Positions 29,453 through 38,460 of a stretch of 64,000 nt of DNA are shown here, piece after piece; position 1 is the first letter of the stretch, and every line of letters begins with the position of its first letter. A model generated the notes under the pieces. The model did no database searches and was not told the DNA's origin. It worked only from the letters and a program-made list of their open reading frames with translations. The position numbers and the translations under genes were made by a program. Source of the stretch: Myxococcota bacterium (GTDB lineage: Bacteria > Myxococcota > B64-G9); contig JAKLGA010000001.1 of NCBI GenBank assembly GCA_022710975.1, positions 310,001 to 374,000 of the forward strand, written 5' to 3'.

Positions 29453-31615
29453 TCAGCCACCGATCGTCAGCGCCCAGCGGTTCAGCCGGCCCACGTCCTG
29501 GGCGGCGGTGTCCACCACCTTGAGCGTCCAGGTTCCGGCCGCCGGCAGCCCCTCGAAGTCGACCGGGCTGAACTGGCGCACGAGATCCTGGGCCGAGCCG
29601 CCCGCGCGGTCCTGCAGGCTGATCGTCTTGCCGCCGTGCTCGAGCGTCACCACCAGATCGCCCACGTAGGTGTGGGTGATGTCCACCTCGACCTGCAGCC
29701 CGCGCACGTCGCGCTCCGCGGTGACCTCCAGGCTCGAGCTCACCCCCCCGGGCGCGTTGTCCGGGATGTCCAGACCCGGCTGGGCCTCGACGTGCACCGG
29801 GTCCTGGACCTCGCCCTGGAAGGAGAGGGTGAGCGTCCAGGCGCGGAGCGTGCCGGCGTCCCGGGCGGCCAGATCGGTGACGATCAGCGTCCAGTCGCCG
29901 GTGGAGGGGGTGCCGTCGAAGCCGATCGGCCTCCACTCCTTGATCAGGTCCTGCTGGGAGCCGCCCTCGCGGGACTGGAGGGTCACGCGCTTGCCGGCGT
30001 GCTCCAGCTCGATCACCAGATCGCCCACGAAGGTGTGGGTCAGGTCGACCTGGACCACGAGGCCGGTGAAGGCGATCTGCTCGGGCACGCTGAGGGTCGA
30101 GCGCACGCCGGCGGGGTCGTTGTCCGGGATGGCCGTGGCCGGGCTGGCGGTGTGAGTGACGCTCTCGCCGCCGCCGGTGTCGTCGCGCTCGCCCTTGCAG
30201 GACTCCGGGTTCTGCGGGTCGTAGCAGTTGGTGCGCACGCCGCTGACGCCGTAGATCTCGTGGCTCTTCATGCCCCAGGCCCGGTAGCGGTCCAGGGCGT
30301 GCTTGTTCATGGCCTCGATGATGGCGTCCCAGGTGTACTGGCGCGTGCCCTCCTGGCCGCCGCTCTCGCAGCCGGCCAGCAGGTTGGTCAGCAGGATGCG
30401 GGTCTCCTCGGCCATGTTGGTGAACCAGCCGCTCTCGGTGTCGTTGACCACGTCCGCCAGCGACCAGCCGCTGGGGTCGGCCGCGGTGGCCTTCATCTGG
30501 AACACCTGCTTGGTGTAGTACTCGTAGCTCCAGCAGGAGTTCATGAACAGCACCTGGTAGGTGTCCGCCGGGTAGGCGTCCTTGTCCCCCAGCACGCTGA
30601 GCGAGCCGTAGAAGGAGTGGCCGTCGTACACCATGACCTCGTGGGTGCGAAGCGCGGTGCGGAACAGGCCCTGGGTGTCGCTCTGCAGGGAGTGCAGATC
30701 GTAGGGGCTGACCACGTCCACGATCTCCAGCAGGCCGGCCTTGGTGCGGGTGTAGCGCGCGCCCTTGGGCTGCAGGTCCTCGGTCTTCTTGAAGCCGCGC
30801 GACTTGAGGGCGGAGACGAACTCGTTCCACTCCTGCACGCCCTCGTCGCTCGCCGGCACCGTCTCCTCGTGGCCCGCCGCGCCGAAGAACACCGCCACGG
30901 TCACCTGCCCGTCGGCCACCAGGCGGTGGTACTCGGGGTAGGTGGTCTTGCGCGGCAGGAGGGAGTTCAGGGTGAAGGTCGCGTCCACGAGATCCAGGTC
31001 GCAGCCGGCCTTGGCGGGCGTGAAGTAGGAGAAGTAGTTGTAGTCGGCCAGGTCGCCGGCGGTGAAACCCTCGGCGCAGCGCTCGCTCACCCGGGCGAAG
31101 ATGTCGCGGTGGTCGGCGGGCAGCTTGACCGGGAAGGCGCGCTCGGTCAGGGTGTCCGGCTCGATGCCCGCCGCGCGCAGCTCCTCGAAGGACACGATGG
31201 TCTCGATGCGCAGCGCGTAGGGCACGCGCACCAGCGTCCCCTCGACCAGCACGTCGGACTGGACGATGTCCTGGGCCGACAGGTTCATGTGCAGCTTCTC
31301 GGTGTTGAGCTGGTTCTTGCCGAACTTGATCTGGTCGCCGATGAGCGAGCGCAGGCTCCAGGAGCCGCCGCGGAGCTGGCTGACGAAGGTGTCGCGCGAC
31401 GCCGGGTCCATGCTGGAGGTGTCCAGCCGCAGCTCGGCCACGAACATGCCCTCCATCTCGGTGGCCTGGTCGGACAGGTAGCCGGTGTCCTCCTTGTCGA
31501 AGGACGCCACCAGGTCCTCGTCCTCGGAGGGGATGTCCAGGGCGCTCTCGCCCGAGCAGCCCGCGAGTCCGATCGCCAGGAACTTGGCCAGCCACAGCGC
31601 CACGAGCTTCTTCAT
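29453..31615 (-). CDS. Putative clan-CD cysteine peptidase lipoprotein with two P domains
   Basis: 720 residues. Lipobox GLAGC near residue 19. The central domain has the signature of caspase/gingipain-type peptidases: a hydrophobic strand ending in His333 (VMVYDGHSFYG) and, 28 residues later, a strand ending in Cys361 (YQVLFMNSCWSYEYY). The family dyad is His-Gly-type followed by Cys; here the residue after His is Ser. The C-terminus carries two tandem proprotein-convertase P domains (~490-600 and ~610-720), each with IPDN-P-G-V at its start, THT-F/Y-VGDLV in the middle and G-W-T-L at the end. P domains usually stabilise or target secreted proteases. The ATG at 31615 has GAGGTGA upstream; a GTG nine bases earlier is less likely. 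Convergent with the preceding operon. Confidence 0.7.
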   Translation of the reverse strand: MKKLVALWLAKFLAIGLAGCSGESALDIPSEDEDLVASFDKEDTGYLSDQATEMEGMFVAELRLDTSSMDPASRDTFVSQLRGGSWSLRSLIGDQIKFGKNQLNTEKLHMNLSAQDIVQSDVLVEGTLVRVPYALRIETIVSFEELRAAGIEPDTLTERAFPVKLPADHRDIFARVSERCAEGFTAGDLADYNYFSYFTPAKAGCDLDLVDATFTLNSLLPRKTTYPEYHRLVADGQVTVAVFFGAAGHEETVPASDEGVQEWNEFVSALKSRGFKKTEDLQPKGARYTRTKAGLLEIVDVVSPYDLHSLQSDTQGLFRTALRTHEVMVYDGHSFYGSLSVLGDKDAYPADTYQVLFMNSCWSYEYYTKQVFQMKATAADPSGWSLADVVNDTESGWFTNMAEETRILLTNLLAGCESGGQEGTRQYTWDAIIEAMNKHALDRYRAWGMKSHEIYGVSGVRTNCYDPQNPESCKGERDDTGGGESVTHTASPATAIPDNDPAGVRSTLSVPEQIAFTGLVVQVDLTHTFVGDLVIELEHAGKRVTLQSREGGSQQDLIKEWRPIGFDGTPSTGDWTLIVTDLAARDAGTLRAWTLTLSFQGEVQDPVHVEAQPGLDIPDNAPGGVSSSLEVTAERDVRGLQVEVDITHTYVGDLVVTLEHGGKTISLQDRAGGSAQDLVRQFSPVDFEGLPAAGTWTLKVVDTAAQDVGRLNRWALTIGG

Positions 31616-31968
31616 CGAAATCACCTCGCGTGGGGTTCGCCGCGGAGTAGAGCAACCGGCATGCCACGGCCTGGATGGCGCTCATCTGTGGCTATCAATA
31701 TGAAATCAAAGAATATTATTCTTCTCCGGGAGAGGCGTGGCGAGCACGCGGTGTAACCCCAGGGATGCATTCGAGGGCCTCGGGGCTACGAACGGCCGGG
31801 CAGGCCATGCGTGCGAAAGCGCGCCGCGTGCACCCGGCGTGCGCCGGGGCACCGACCACCGCGCGCGGGGACGAGGTCCATGTGCCTCTCCTAGCCATCC
31901 TTGCTGAGCCCTTTCAGTGGGTTGGAGCTGGCGGGCCGAATGGCTCGCGGCTTGCTCTTCACCAGGGC
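31616..31968. other. Divergent intergenic region of 353 bp with an AT-rich island
   Basis: It separates two divergent lipoprotein genes. Bases ~31690-31735 are strikingly AT-rich for this genome (contains AATATTATTC) and should hold promoter or UP-like elements. For the minus-strand gene TTGATT-17-GATGAG is the best pair and is weak. A near-perfect hairpin, CCCGGCG-TG-CGCCGGG, is at 31833-31848. No gene is credible here. Confidence 0.4.
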
Positions 31969-33384
31969 ATGCGCACCTCCGTCCCCATCCTGTCCCTCGC
32001 GCTCCTGGCCGGGTGCGGCCTCGAGCAGGGTGCGCCCCTCGGCCTGGAAGAGCTGGGTTACCTGCCCTGCTCCGACCCGTGGGAGTGCGGGCCGGGGCGG
32101 TTCTGCAACCCCGACGGCTTCTGCGCGGCCGAGTGCCGCCACAGCGGTGACTGCGCGCTCTTGGGGCAGCCGGAGGCGGTGTGCACCACGCTCGGCCGGT
32201 GCGTCGCGGCCACCCGGCCGCGTGCTTGCCAGGGCCACGCGGAGTGCGGCTTCGGCGGGCTGTGCCAGGGCCGCTGCGCCTCGAGCGGCGCCCTGTGCGC
32301 AGAGGACGCCGAGTGCCCCTGGCCGGGCGAGGGCTGCCTGGCGAGCTGCGCGGCGCCGTGCGGCCTGGACGACGATTGCCTGGGGCTCGGGGAGGGGCTC
32401 GACTGCACCCCGCTCGGGCTCTGCCTGCCGCCCGGCTGGGAGCGCTGGGTGTCGCCCGCCGCGCTGCCGCCGCTCGACTGCCGGCGGGACAGCCAGTGCC
32501 AGGCGCTCGGCTGGGGACACGCCTGCGACTGCGCCACGGAAGAGGACGGCCGCTGCGCGCCTGGCCAGACCGGCCGCTGCGTCGAGGATCCCGGGGACCT
32601 CCTGCCGGGCGCCGGGCCCGCCGGGCGGCCGGCCCACGCCTTCGAGGGCACCTGGGGCATGCGGTTGAACATGGCCATGGTCACCCTGGGGCTGCCGCTG
32701 CTGCAGCGCCAGACCACCAACGCCTCGAACCTGATCCTGGTCAAGCTCCGGCACCAGGCGGGGGACAGGCTGGAGCTCACCGAGAAGCTGTGCGATCTCG
32801 GCATGACCAACTTCTCGGACTCGGGGGAGCCGCCCTCCGATCTGATCCACGTGACCATCCCGGCCACCTTCCTGGCGGCCCTTCCGCTGGTGCGCCGCAG
32901 CGTGGAGCTGCCCTCCGCCGGGGCGGGCGCGCCCTGGCGCTCGGACCAGTCGCTCGAGGTGCGCGGCGCGGCGCTGACCGCGCCAGCGCTGGATCCGCTG
33001 CCGGATCGGGCGGACTTCGAGGCCGATCCGCGCGACCCGCGCTTCCTGGACCAGGACGAGGACGGCCGGGTGGGCATGACCACGCTGACCGACGGGGTGC
33101 TGCGGGGGGAGATCTACGTCGTGCAGCGCGTGCGCCTGGCCCTCGACGGCCGGGTGGTGGACGGGGATCGGGTGCAGGGGCTGGTGCGCCTGGTCACGGA
33201 GGAGAAGCTGATCTCCTCCAGCAAGCGCGAGCTGGTCTACGACATCCAGACCTCGGTGCACCCGGAGCCGGAGCGCACCCACTTCCGGATGCAGCGCCTG
33301 GACGAGGCGGCCTCCTGCGCGGATCTGGTGCGCGAGGCCGGCCGGGCGGCCAGCTGGCTCCACCCGCTCGAGCGCTTGCCCTAG
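31969..33384 (+). CDS. Cys-rich lipoprotein with uncharacterised C-terminal domain
   Basis: 471 residues. A very short signal peptide ends at LLAGC (Cys16). Residues ~25-220 hold irregular Cys knots (PCSDPWECGPGRFC, CRHSGDCALLG, CDCATEEDGRC) of the Dickkopf/EB style seen in the gene at 11829. The C-terminal ~250 residues form a mixed alpha/beta domain with an EF-hand-like DQDEDGRVGM loop near residue 364 and no recognised family. The ribosome binding site (AGGGC) is weak. The TAG stop is shared with the opposing gene: the four bases CTAG at 33381-33384 supply both stop codons. Confidence 0.7.
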   Translation: MRTSVPILSLALLAGCGLEQGAPLGLEELGYLPCSDPWECGPGRFCNPDGFCAAECRHSGDCALLGQPEAVCTTLGRCVAATRPRACQGHAECGFGGLCQGRCASSGALCAEDAECPWPGEGCLASCAAPCGLDDDCLGLGEGLDCTPLGLCLPPGWERWVSPAALPPLDCRRDSQCQALGWGHACDCATEEDGRCAPGQTGRCVEDPGDLLPGAGPAGRPAHAFEGTWGMRLNMAMVTLGLPLLQRQTTNASNLILVKLRHQAGDRLELTEKLCDLGMTNFSDSGEPPSDLIHVTIPATFLAALPLVRRSVELPSAGAGAPWRSDQSLEVRGAALTAPALDPLPDRADFEADPRDPRFLDQDEDGRVGMTTLTDGVLRGEIYVVQRVRLALDGRVVDGDRVQGLVRLVTEEKLISSSKRELVYDIQTSVHPEPERTHFRMQRLDEAASCADLVREAGRAASWLHPLERLP

Positions 33385-34898
33385 GGGCCGTCCCAGCAAC
33401 AGCGGATGCCGTGGGCGAACCAGGAGCTGGTGGGCTCGTTGCACCAGGAATCGACCCCTGGCCCGCCGCAGCAGTAGCGGCTCTCGATGTCGTCCGCGTG
33501 GGCCGGGTTGGCGGGGTCGCAGGGCGCGCCGCCCGAGTCGCAGGAAGTGGAGCCGCCCTGCAGGTGGTACTTGGTGCTGTCCCAGGCGCAGACATCCGCG
33601 ACCCACTCGGTCAGGTTGCCGCTCATGTCGAAGACGCCGACGGACGAGACGCAGCCGGTGTAGGAGCCGGTGGCCAGGGCCCACTCGGACACGCTGAAGT
33701 CCACGCACACCCCCGCCTCGAAGTCCGCCCCGTAGGGGAAGGCCTGGCTCTGGGGCCCGCCGCAGGCGGCCACCCACTCGGAACGGGTGCACAGCCGCTT
33801 GCCCTGGAACTCGCAGGCCTTGCGCGCCTTCTCCCAGGTGACGTAGCCCGAGGGCCGGACGCCGGGCAGCGAGCAGGCGTACAGGAAGCTCTGGGCCGGG
33901 AAGGAGGCCGGGTAGTCGTCCTCCAGCTCGCCGTAGCGCGTCCCGGTGCAGTCGCTGTTGAGGAAGACGCTGGCCTCGAACCGGTCGATCCACACCTCCA
34001 GGCCGGGGATGGGCCGCAGGCAGCCCCCGGGCTCATCCACCAGCCCGTCGCAGTTGTTGTCGATCCCGTCGCGGGCCAGCGGGCCGACCTCGCAGCTGTC
34101 GTTCTCCGGAAGACCCTCGTCCACCTCGCCGTCGCAGTCATTGTCCCGGCCGTCGCAGGTGAGCTCGACCTCCTCGTGGAACGGCCCGTACAGGCAGGGG
34201 GTGTAGCTGTGCTCGAGGCACATCTGCACCACGCCGGCGCACACGCCCTGCTGCAGGGGGCAGGGCCGGTCGGGCAGGCCGACGTCGGTCGCCCCGTCAC
34301 AGTCGTTGTCCAGTCCGTCGCACAGCGTCTCGCCTTCTGGCTCGTGGCTCTGCGGGTACTGGCAGTCGCTCCAGCCGGTCTGGCCCTGGCAGACACGCAC
34401 CCCCGCCGCGCATACCCCCAGGGTGAGAGGGCAGGCTGGCGGAGCGGCGTTGTCCACCAGCCCGTCGCAGTTGTCGTCCTCCCCGTCACAGATCTCCGCG
34501 GTGGGCACGCGCGCGTCGCACGCCCACGCCCCGGCCTGGCAGGACTCGCTGCCCGTGCAAACGCCCTGGGCGTTGCGGCGCTCGCAGTCCCTGGGCGCGA
34601 GCTCCTCGTCGGTCGCGCCGTCGCAGTCGTTGTCCTGGTCGTCACAGGCCTCGACGCCGCCGTTGCTCGGGCGGCAGCCGGGCGCGCAGCGGCCGCGCAG
34701 GGTGCAGGTGTAACCCTCGGCGCACTCGGCGTTCGAGGTGCAGTCGTAGCTGCACTCGCCCGTGCTGAGCTGGCAGTAGCGTCCGATGGGGCAGCTCTCG
34801 TCGCTGGCGCAGCGATCCGCGCCCCCTCCGCCGTCGCAGGCGGCGCACAGCCAGCCCAGGGCGGCGAGGAGCGCCGCGGGGAACAGCGCAGCACGCAT
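33381..34898 (-). CDS. MopE-repeat lipoprotein with a formylglycine-generating-enzyme-like (SUMF1) domain
   Basis: 505 residues. Signal peptide with lipobox LCAAC, then two EB-like Cys knots, five or six MopE motifs (DDQDNDCDGATDE, GEDDNCDGLVDN, DGLDNDCDGATD, DGRDNDCDGEVDEG, DNNCDGLVDE) to ~residue 280, then an FGE-sulfatase fold of ~215 residues: VWIDRFEASV at the start, VTWEKARKACEFQGKRLCTRSEW in two pieces, VFDMSGNLTEWVADV, and a closing GIRCC. True FGEs oxidise Cys to formylglycine, but many SUMF1-like domains are only binding modules. The catalytic Cys pair is not clearly conserved, so a non-catalytic role is favoured. GAGGTG precedes the ATG. It probably belongs to the response-regulator operon. 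Confidence 0.82.
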   Translation of the reverse strand: MRAALFPAALLAALGWLCAACDGGGGADRCASDESCPIGRYCQLSTGECSYDCTSNAECAEGYTCTLRGRCAPGCRPSNGGVEACDDQDNDCDGATDEELAPRDCERRNAQGVCTGSESCQAGAWACDARVPTAEICDGEDDNCDGLVDNAAPPACPLTLGVCAAGVRVCQGQTGWSDCQYPQSHEPEGETLCDGLDNDCDGATDVGLPDRPCPLQQGVCAGVVQMCLEHSYTPCLYGPFHEEVELTCDGRDNDCDGEVDEGLPENDSCEVGPLARDGIDNNCDGLVDEPGGCLRPIPGLEVWIDRFEASVFLNSDCTGTRYGELEDDYPASFPAQSFLYACSLPGVRPSGYVTWEKARKACEFQGKRLCTRSEWVAACGGPQSQAFPYGADFEAGVCVDFSVSEWALATGSYTGCVSSVGVFDMSGNLTEWVADVCAWDSTKYHLQGGSTSCDSGGAPCDPANPAHADDIESRYCCGGPGVDSWCNEPTSSWFAHGIRCCWDGP

Positions 34899-34927
34899 GG
34901 GGCACCTCGCGCGGTCCGTCTCCAGGC

Positions 34928-34957
34928 AGTCTAGCGCGCCGTGCGCTCGGGCGACAA
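34928..34957 (-). promoter_or_regulatory. Possible internal promoter for the MopE-FGE lipoprotein
   Basis: Reading on the minus strand, TTGTCG (34957-34952), 18 bp and TAGACT (34933-34928) lie at the 3' end of birA. This would allow the lipoprotein to be expressed apart from the upstream housekeeping genes. Confidence 0.35.
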
Positions 34958-35707
34958 GGCCGCGGGCAGGGCGTCCACCTCGCCGGCCTCGACGCGCAGG
35001 AGCGCGCCGCGCTGGTCCTCGACCACCAGCACACCGTCCGCGTCGATGCGGCGGGCCAGCGCCAGGTAGGGCGGGGCGCCGGGCGGCTCCACCCGCACCC
35101 GCGCGCCCAGCGTCTCGCAGCGCGCGCTGAAGGCCGCCACCACCTCGGCCGGCGCGGAGCCGGCCCGGGCGCGCCAGTCGTCCAGCGCCGCGAGCAGGTG
35201 CTCCAGGCAGGCCGCGCGCTCCAGGGGCGCGCCCCGCAGCATGGCCAGCGAGGTGGCCGGCCGGCGCAGCTCCGCCGGGAACTGCCAGGGCTGCATGTTC
35301 ACGTTGAGCCCGATCCCCACCACCCCGGCGGGGGGCTGCCCGGCCACCCACTCGCACAGCACCCCGGCCAGCTTGAGCCCCCCCACCCGGACGTCGTTGG
35401 GCCACTTGAGGGCCGGGAGCGGTCCGTCGGGCAGGCCGGCGTGCACGGCCTCCCAGGCCGCCAGCCCCCCGGCCAGCGGCAGCAGCCGCAGGCCGGCCGC
35501 GGGCAGGCGCGCCACCTGGGAGAGGTACAGGTTGACCCCGGCCGGCGAGCACCAGGCACGCCCGAGCCGGCCCCGGCCCGCGGTCTGGGTGTCCGCCACC
35601 ACCGTGGCGCCGTCGGGCGCCCCGGCCTCGGCCCAGGCGCGGGCCTCCGCGTTGGTCGACTCACACACCTCGAGGAAGCGCAGGTGCGCGCGGTCCAGGG
35701 TGCGCAT
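34931..35707 (-). CDS. birA: Biotin-[acetyl-CoA-carboxylase] ligase
   Basis: 258 residues, a class I BirA without the N-terminal DNA-binding domain, so it should ligate biotin but not repress the bio genes. The ATP/biotin-binding loop GRGRLGRAW is near residues 44-52, followed by CSPAGVNLYLS and LKWPNDV (~92-98), which contains the Lys/Trp/Asn core. The C-terminal SH3-like cap is present (ARRIDADGVLVVEDQRGALLRV). The ATG directly follows the nadC stop codon, indicating co-translation. Confidence 0.93.
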   Translation of the reverse strand: MRTLDRAHLRFLEVCESTNAEARAWAEAGAPDGATVVADTQTAGRGRLGRAWCSPAGVNLYLSQVARLPAAGLRLLPLAGGLAAWEAVHAGLPDGPLPALKWPNDVRVGGLKLAGVLCEWVAGQPPAGVVGIGLNVNMQPWQFPAELRRPATSLAMLRGAPLERAACLEHLLAALDDWRARAGSAPAEVVAAFSARCETLGARVRVEPPGAPPYLALARRIDADGVLVVEDQRGALLRVEAGEVDALPAALSPERTAR

Positions 35708-36544
35708 CTACCGACCGAAGTCCAGGGCGATGTCGGCCGAGGGTGCGCTGTGGGTCAGGGCGCCCACCGAGACGTAGTCGACGCCGGTCCGGGCCACCTC
35801 GGCCAGGCGCGCCAGGGTCACCCTGCCAGAGGCCTCGGTCCTGGCCCGCCCGGCCACGCGCCGCACGGCGGCCGCCATGCGCGCGGGCGGCATGTTGTCG
35901 AGCATGACGATGTCCGCCCCGGCCCGCACGGCCTGCTCGACCTGCGCCAGGCGCTCGCACTCGACCTCGATGCGCACGGTCGGGGGCACGCGCCTGCGGG
36001 CGGCGGCCACGGCCCGGGCGATGGAGCCGGCCGCGGCGATGTGGTTGTCCTTGATCATCACCCCGTCGAACAGCCCCATGCGGTGGTTGTGGCCTCCGCC
36101 CGCCCGCACGGCGGCCTTCTCCAGCGCGCGCATGCCCGGGGTGGTCTTGCGGGTGTCGAGCAGCGTGCAGCCTGTGCCCGCCAGGACCCGCGCGTAGCTC
36201 CGGGTCAGGCTGGCCACCCCGCACAGGTGGCGCACGAAGTTGAGCGCGGTCCGCTCGCCGGATAGCAGGGCGCGCGTGGGGCCGCGCACCTCGGCCAGCA
36301 CCGCGCCCGCCCGGACCCACGCCCCCTCGTCCACCCGGGCGCGCACGCGGCAACGTCCGTCCAGCCGCTGGAAGATGACCTCGGCCAGCCACAGCCCGCT
36401 GACCACGAGCGGCTCCCGCGCCACCAGCCGGGCGGCGCTACGGCGCGTGGGCGAGAACAGGGCCTCGCTGGTGAGATCGCCGGTGCCGAGGTCCTCGGCC
36501 AGGGCCAGCTCGATCAATGCCTGGATGGCGACGGGCGGTGGCAT
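35708..36544 (-). CDS. nadC: Nicotinate-nucleotide pyrophosphorylase (carboxylating)
   Basis: 278 residues, standard length. It converts quinolinate and PRPP to nicotinate mononucleotide in de novo NAD synthesis. Recognisable signatures are EDLGTGDLTSEAL near the N-terminus, the RTALNFVRHLCGVA helix, LDTRKTTPGMR (quinolinate-binding Arg/Lys), GGGHNHRMGLFDGVMIKDNH in two adjoining motifs, and late VDYVSVGALTHSAP. No nadA or nadB is nearby. It lies 32 bp downstream of the response-regulator gene. Confidence 0.95.
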   Translation of the reverse strand: MPPPVAIQALIELALAEDLGTGDLTSEALFSPTRRSAARLVAREPLVVSGLWLAEVIFQRLDGRCRVRARVDEGAWVRAGAVLAEVRGPTRALLSGERTALNFVRHLCGVASLTRSYARVLAGTGCTLLDTRKTTPGMRALEKAAVRAGGGHNHRMGLFDGVMIKDNHIAAAGSIARAVAAARRRVPPTVRIEVECERLAQVEQAVRAGADIVMLDNMPPARMAAAVRRVAGRARTEASGRVTLARLAEVARTGVDYVSVGALTHSAPSADIALDFGR

Positions 36545-36576
36545 GGGAGCGCGGGCGACCCGGCCGGTCGAGGCCG

Positions 36577-38298
36577 TCAGCCCTCGCGCAGCTTCTCCTG
36601 CACGAGCTTCTCGATCTCTTCCCTCAGGATGGTCTCCGCCAGCGAGGGCACGACCTCCCAGGCCACCTTCTCCAGGAGCTCACGGGCGGCCTTGGACAGC
36701 ACCTCGCGGGCCACGCGCTCGACGATCTCGCGGACCACGCGCTCGACGGCCTCGCCGGCCTTCTCCTGCACGGCCTCGCGGGCCTGGGCCTCGAGCTTGG
36801 CCGGATCGACGACCATGCGCCGGGTGGCAGGCGCGGGCTCCTCCTCCGGCTCGGGCCTGTGCGCGGCCTTGGCCGGCGGCGCGCCGACCGCCTCGGAGGC
36901 GGGGATGAACTCGTGCATGGGCGCGAGCCGGGGGCGATCCTCGGCGGCGCCCTCGTCGTCGATGTCCACCGAGGGCATCTCGCTGTCGGGCGGCGGCGGG
37001 GCGGTGACCGTCTCCTGGGCCAGCTCGGCCAGCGAGGCCGGCCTGGCCACCATGGGCTCGGTGGCGGGCGGCTCGGGCTCGAGGTCGATCGGCATCGCGG
37101 CGTCCGGCTCGGCCGGCGGGGTGCTGTCCCAGGTGGGCGGCTGCGACGCGGCCGCGCCCCAGCCCTCGACGGTCGGCTGGTCCTGGGGCGCCGGCTCGAG
37201 GTCGGCGGCCGGCGGCTCGGCCGGCACCTCCTCCATGGGAGTCTCCTCCATGGGGATATCCATGGCGGCCGGCTCCTCGACCGGAGCGTGCGCGGGCTCC
37301 TGCGCCTGCCCCCAGTTCACCGTGTCGAAGCTCAGGGGGGCGGCGCCGGACTGCGCCGCCGGAGCGGGTTCGGGCTCGACCGGCATGGGCTCGAGCGGCT
37401 CGGGCTCCATGGGCTCCAGCTCGATGGGCTCCGAGGCGGGCGGCTCCAGGGCGTCGGCGCCGAAGAGATCCGGCATGGTCGGTCGGGCCGCCGGCGGCTG
37501 CGCGCCGAGCGGAGAGGGCGAGACGGGCGTGCCGACCACGGGCCTCGAGGAGGGCTGCACGGCCGGGACGGGCGCAGCCTGGACCGGGGGCAGGGGCTGC
37601 AGCGGCGCGACCGGCCGGGGTTGGACCGGGGGCAGGGGCTGCAGCGGCGCGACCGGCCGGGGCTGGACCGGGGGCAGGGGCTGCAGCGGCGCGACCGGCC
37701 GGGGCTGGACCGGGGGCAGGGGCTGCAGCGGCGCGACCGGCCGGGGCTGGACCGGGGGCAGGGGCTGCACCGGCGCGACTGGCCGGGGCTGGACCGGGGG
37801 CAGGGGCTGCACCGGCGCGACCGGCCGGGGCTGGACCGGGGGCAGGGGCTGCACCGGCGCGATCGGCCTCGGCTGGGCCACCGGCGCCGCGGCCACGGGC
37901 TGGGCAGCCGCCGGGCGCGCGGCGTCGCCACCGCCCGCCAGCAGCTCGTTCACCTTGTCGATGAGCGCCTGGCTCTCGAAGGGCTTGGTGATGTGGCCGT
38001 TGGCCCCGGCCTCGCGGGCCCGGTTCTCGTCGAAGGCCTCGAAGGTGCCCGCCAGCAGCAGCACGGGGATCCCGCGTAGCTCGGGATCCGACTTGACCGC
38101 CTGGCACACCTCGTAGCCGTTCTTCTTCGGCATGATCACGTCCGCCAGGATGATATGGGGCTTCAGCTGGCGGGCCTTCTGGATGGCGTCCTCGCCGTTG
38201 TCCACCGTGGTGATGGTGAAGTCCTCGTTGGCGAAGGTGATGCCGACCACGCGCTGGATGGTGATGCTGTCATCCGCCAGTAGCAGGCTCTTGGGCAT
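36577..38298 (-). CDS. Response regulator with Pro-rich repeat linker and C-terminal helical domain
   Basis: 573 residues. The receiver domain (1-~125) is complete: acidic pocket Asp9/Asp10, phosphoacceptor Asp53 (ADVIMPKKNG), Thr85 and Lys105 (TKPFES). Residues ~140-245 consist of seven tandem 14-residue Pro/Val/Gln units, then an acidic, Pro-rich spacer (~250-470). The C-terminal ~80 residues are amphipathic helix (EAVQEKAGEAVERVVREIVERV) ending in EEIEKLVQEKL. No DNA-binding or enzyme output domain is present. This design resembles cell-polarity or gliding regulators of myxobacteria with receiver plus disordered linker, but the match is only general. GGAGG precedes the ATG. Confidence 0.82.
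   Translation of the reverse strand: MPKSLLLADDSITIQRVVGITFANEDFTITTVDNGEDAIQKARQLKPHIILADVIMPKKNGYEVCQAVKSDPELRGIPVLLLAGTFEAFDENRAREAGANGHITKPFESQALIDKVNELLAGGGDAARPAAAQPVAAAPVAQPRPIAPVQPLPPVQPRPVAPVQPLPPVQPRPVAPVQPLPPVQPRPVAPLQPLPPVQPRPVAPLQPLPPVQPRPVAPLQPLPPVQPRPVAPLQPLPPVQAAPVPAVQPSSRPVVGTPVSPSPLGAQPPAARPTMPDLFGADALEPPASEPIELEPMEPEPLEPMPVEPEPAPAAQSGAAPLSFDTVNWGQAQEPAHAPVEEPAAMDIPMEETPMEEVPAEPPAADLEPAPQDQPTVEGWGAAASQPPTWDSTPPAEPDAAMPIDLEPEPPATEPMVARPASLAELAQETVTAPPPPDSEMPSVDIDDEGAAEDRPRLAPMHEFIPASEAVGAPPAKAAHRPEPEEEPAPATRRMVVDPAKLEAQAREAVQEKAGEAVERVVREIVERVAREVLSKAARELLEKVAWEVVPSLAETILREEIEKLVQEKLREG
37581..37874. repeat. Seven tandem 42-bp repeats in the response-regulator gene
   Basis: Units start at 37581, 37623, 37665, 37707, 37749, 37791 and 37833 and are nearly identical. 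They encode the 14-residue unit PVAPLQPLPPVQPR on the minus strand. The near identity at DNA level, including synonymous positions, indicates recent expansion. Confidence 0.92.
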
Positions 38299-38398
38299 CC
38301 GGGCCTCCTGATCCCCGCATGGCCGCACGCGGCGGCCGCCGGGCGGGGGTGCTGCGGTCCTCGTGGGTACGCGAGGAGCGACTCGAAAATCCTTCTTG

Positions 38399-38427
38399 CG
38401 GTAGCACATAACCATTCGGGGTGTCAA
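38399..38427 (-). promoter_or_regulatory. Possible promoter of the response-regulator operon
   Basis: On the minus strand a consensus TTGACA (38427-38422) is followed after 17 bp by CTACCG, or after 18 bp by TACCGC. The -10 box is poor, so the call rests mainly on the perfect -35. It is divergent from the promoter at 38461. Confidence 0.35.
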
Positions 38428-38460
38428 GAGAGCGGCCAGGTTCGGGGCGTGGTTTCCGTC

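Noticed and set aside
37581-37874. Possible CRISPR array or integrated repeat element
   Set aside because: Contiguous 42-bp units encode a regular protein repeat without spacers.
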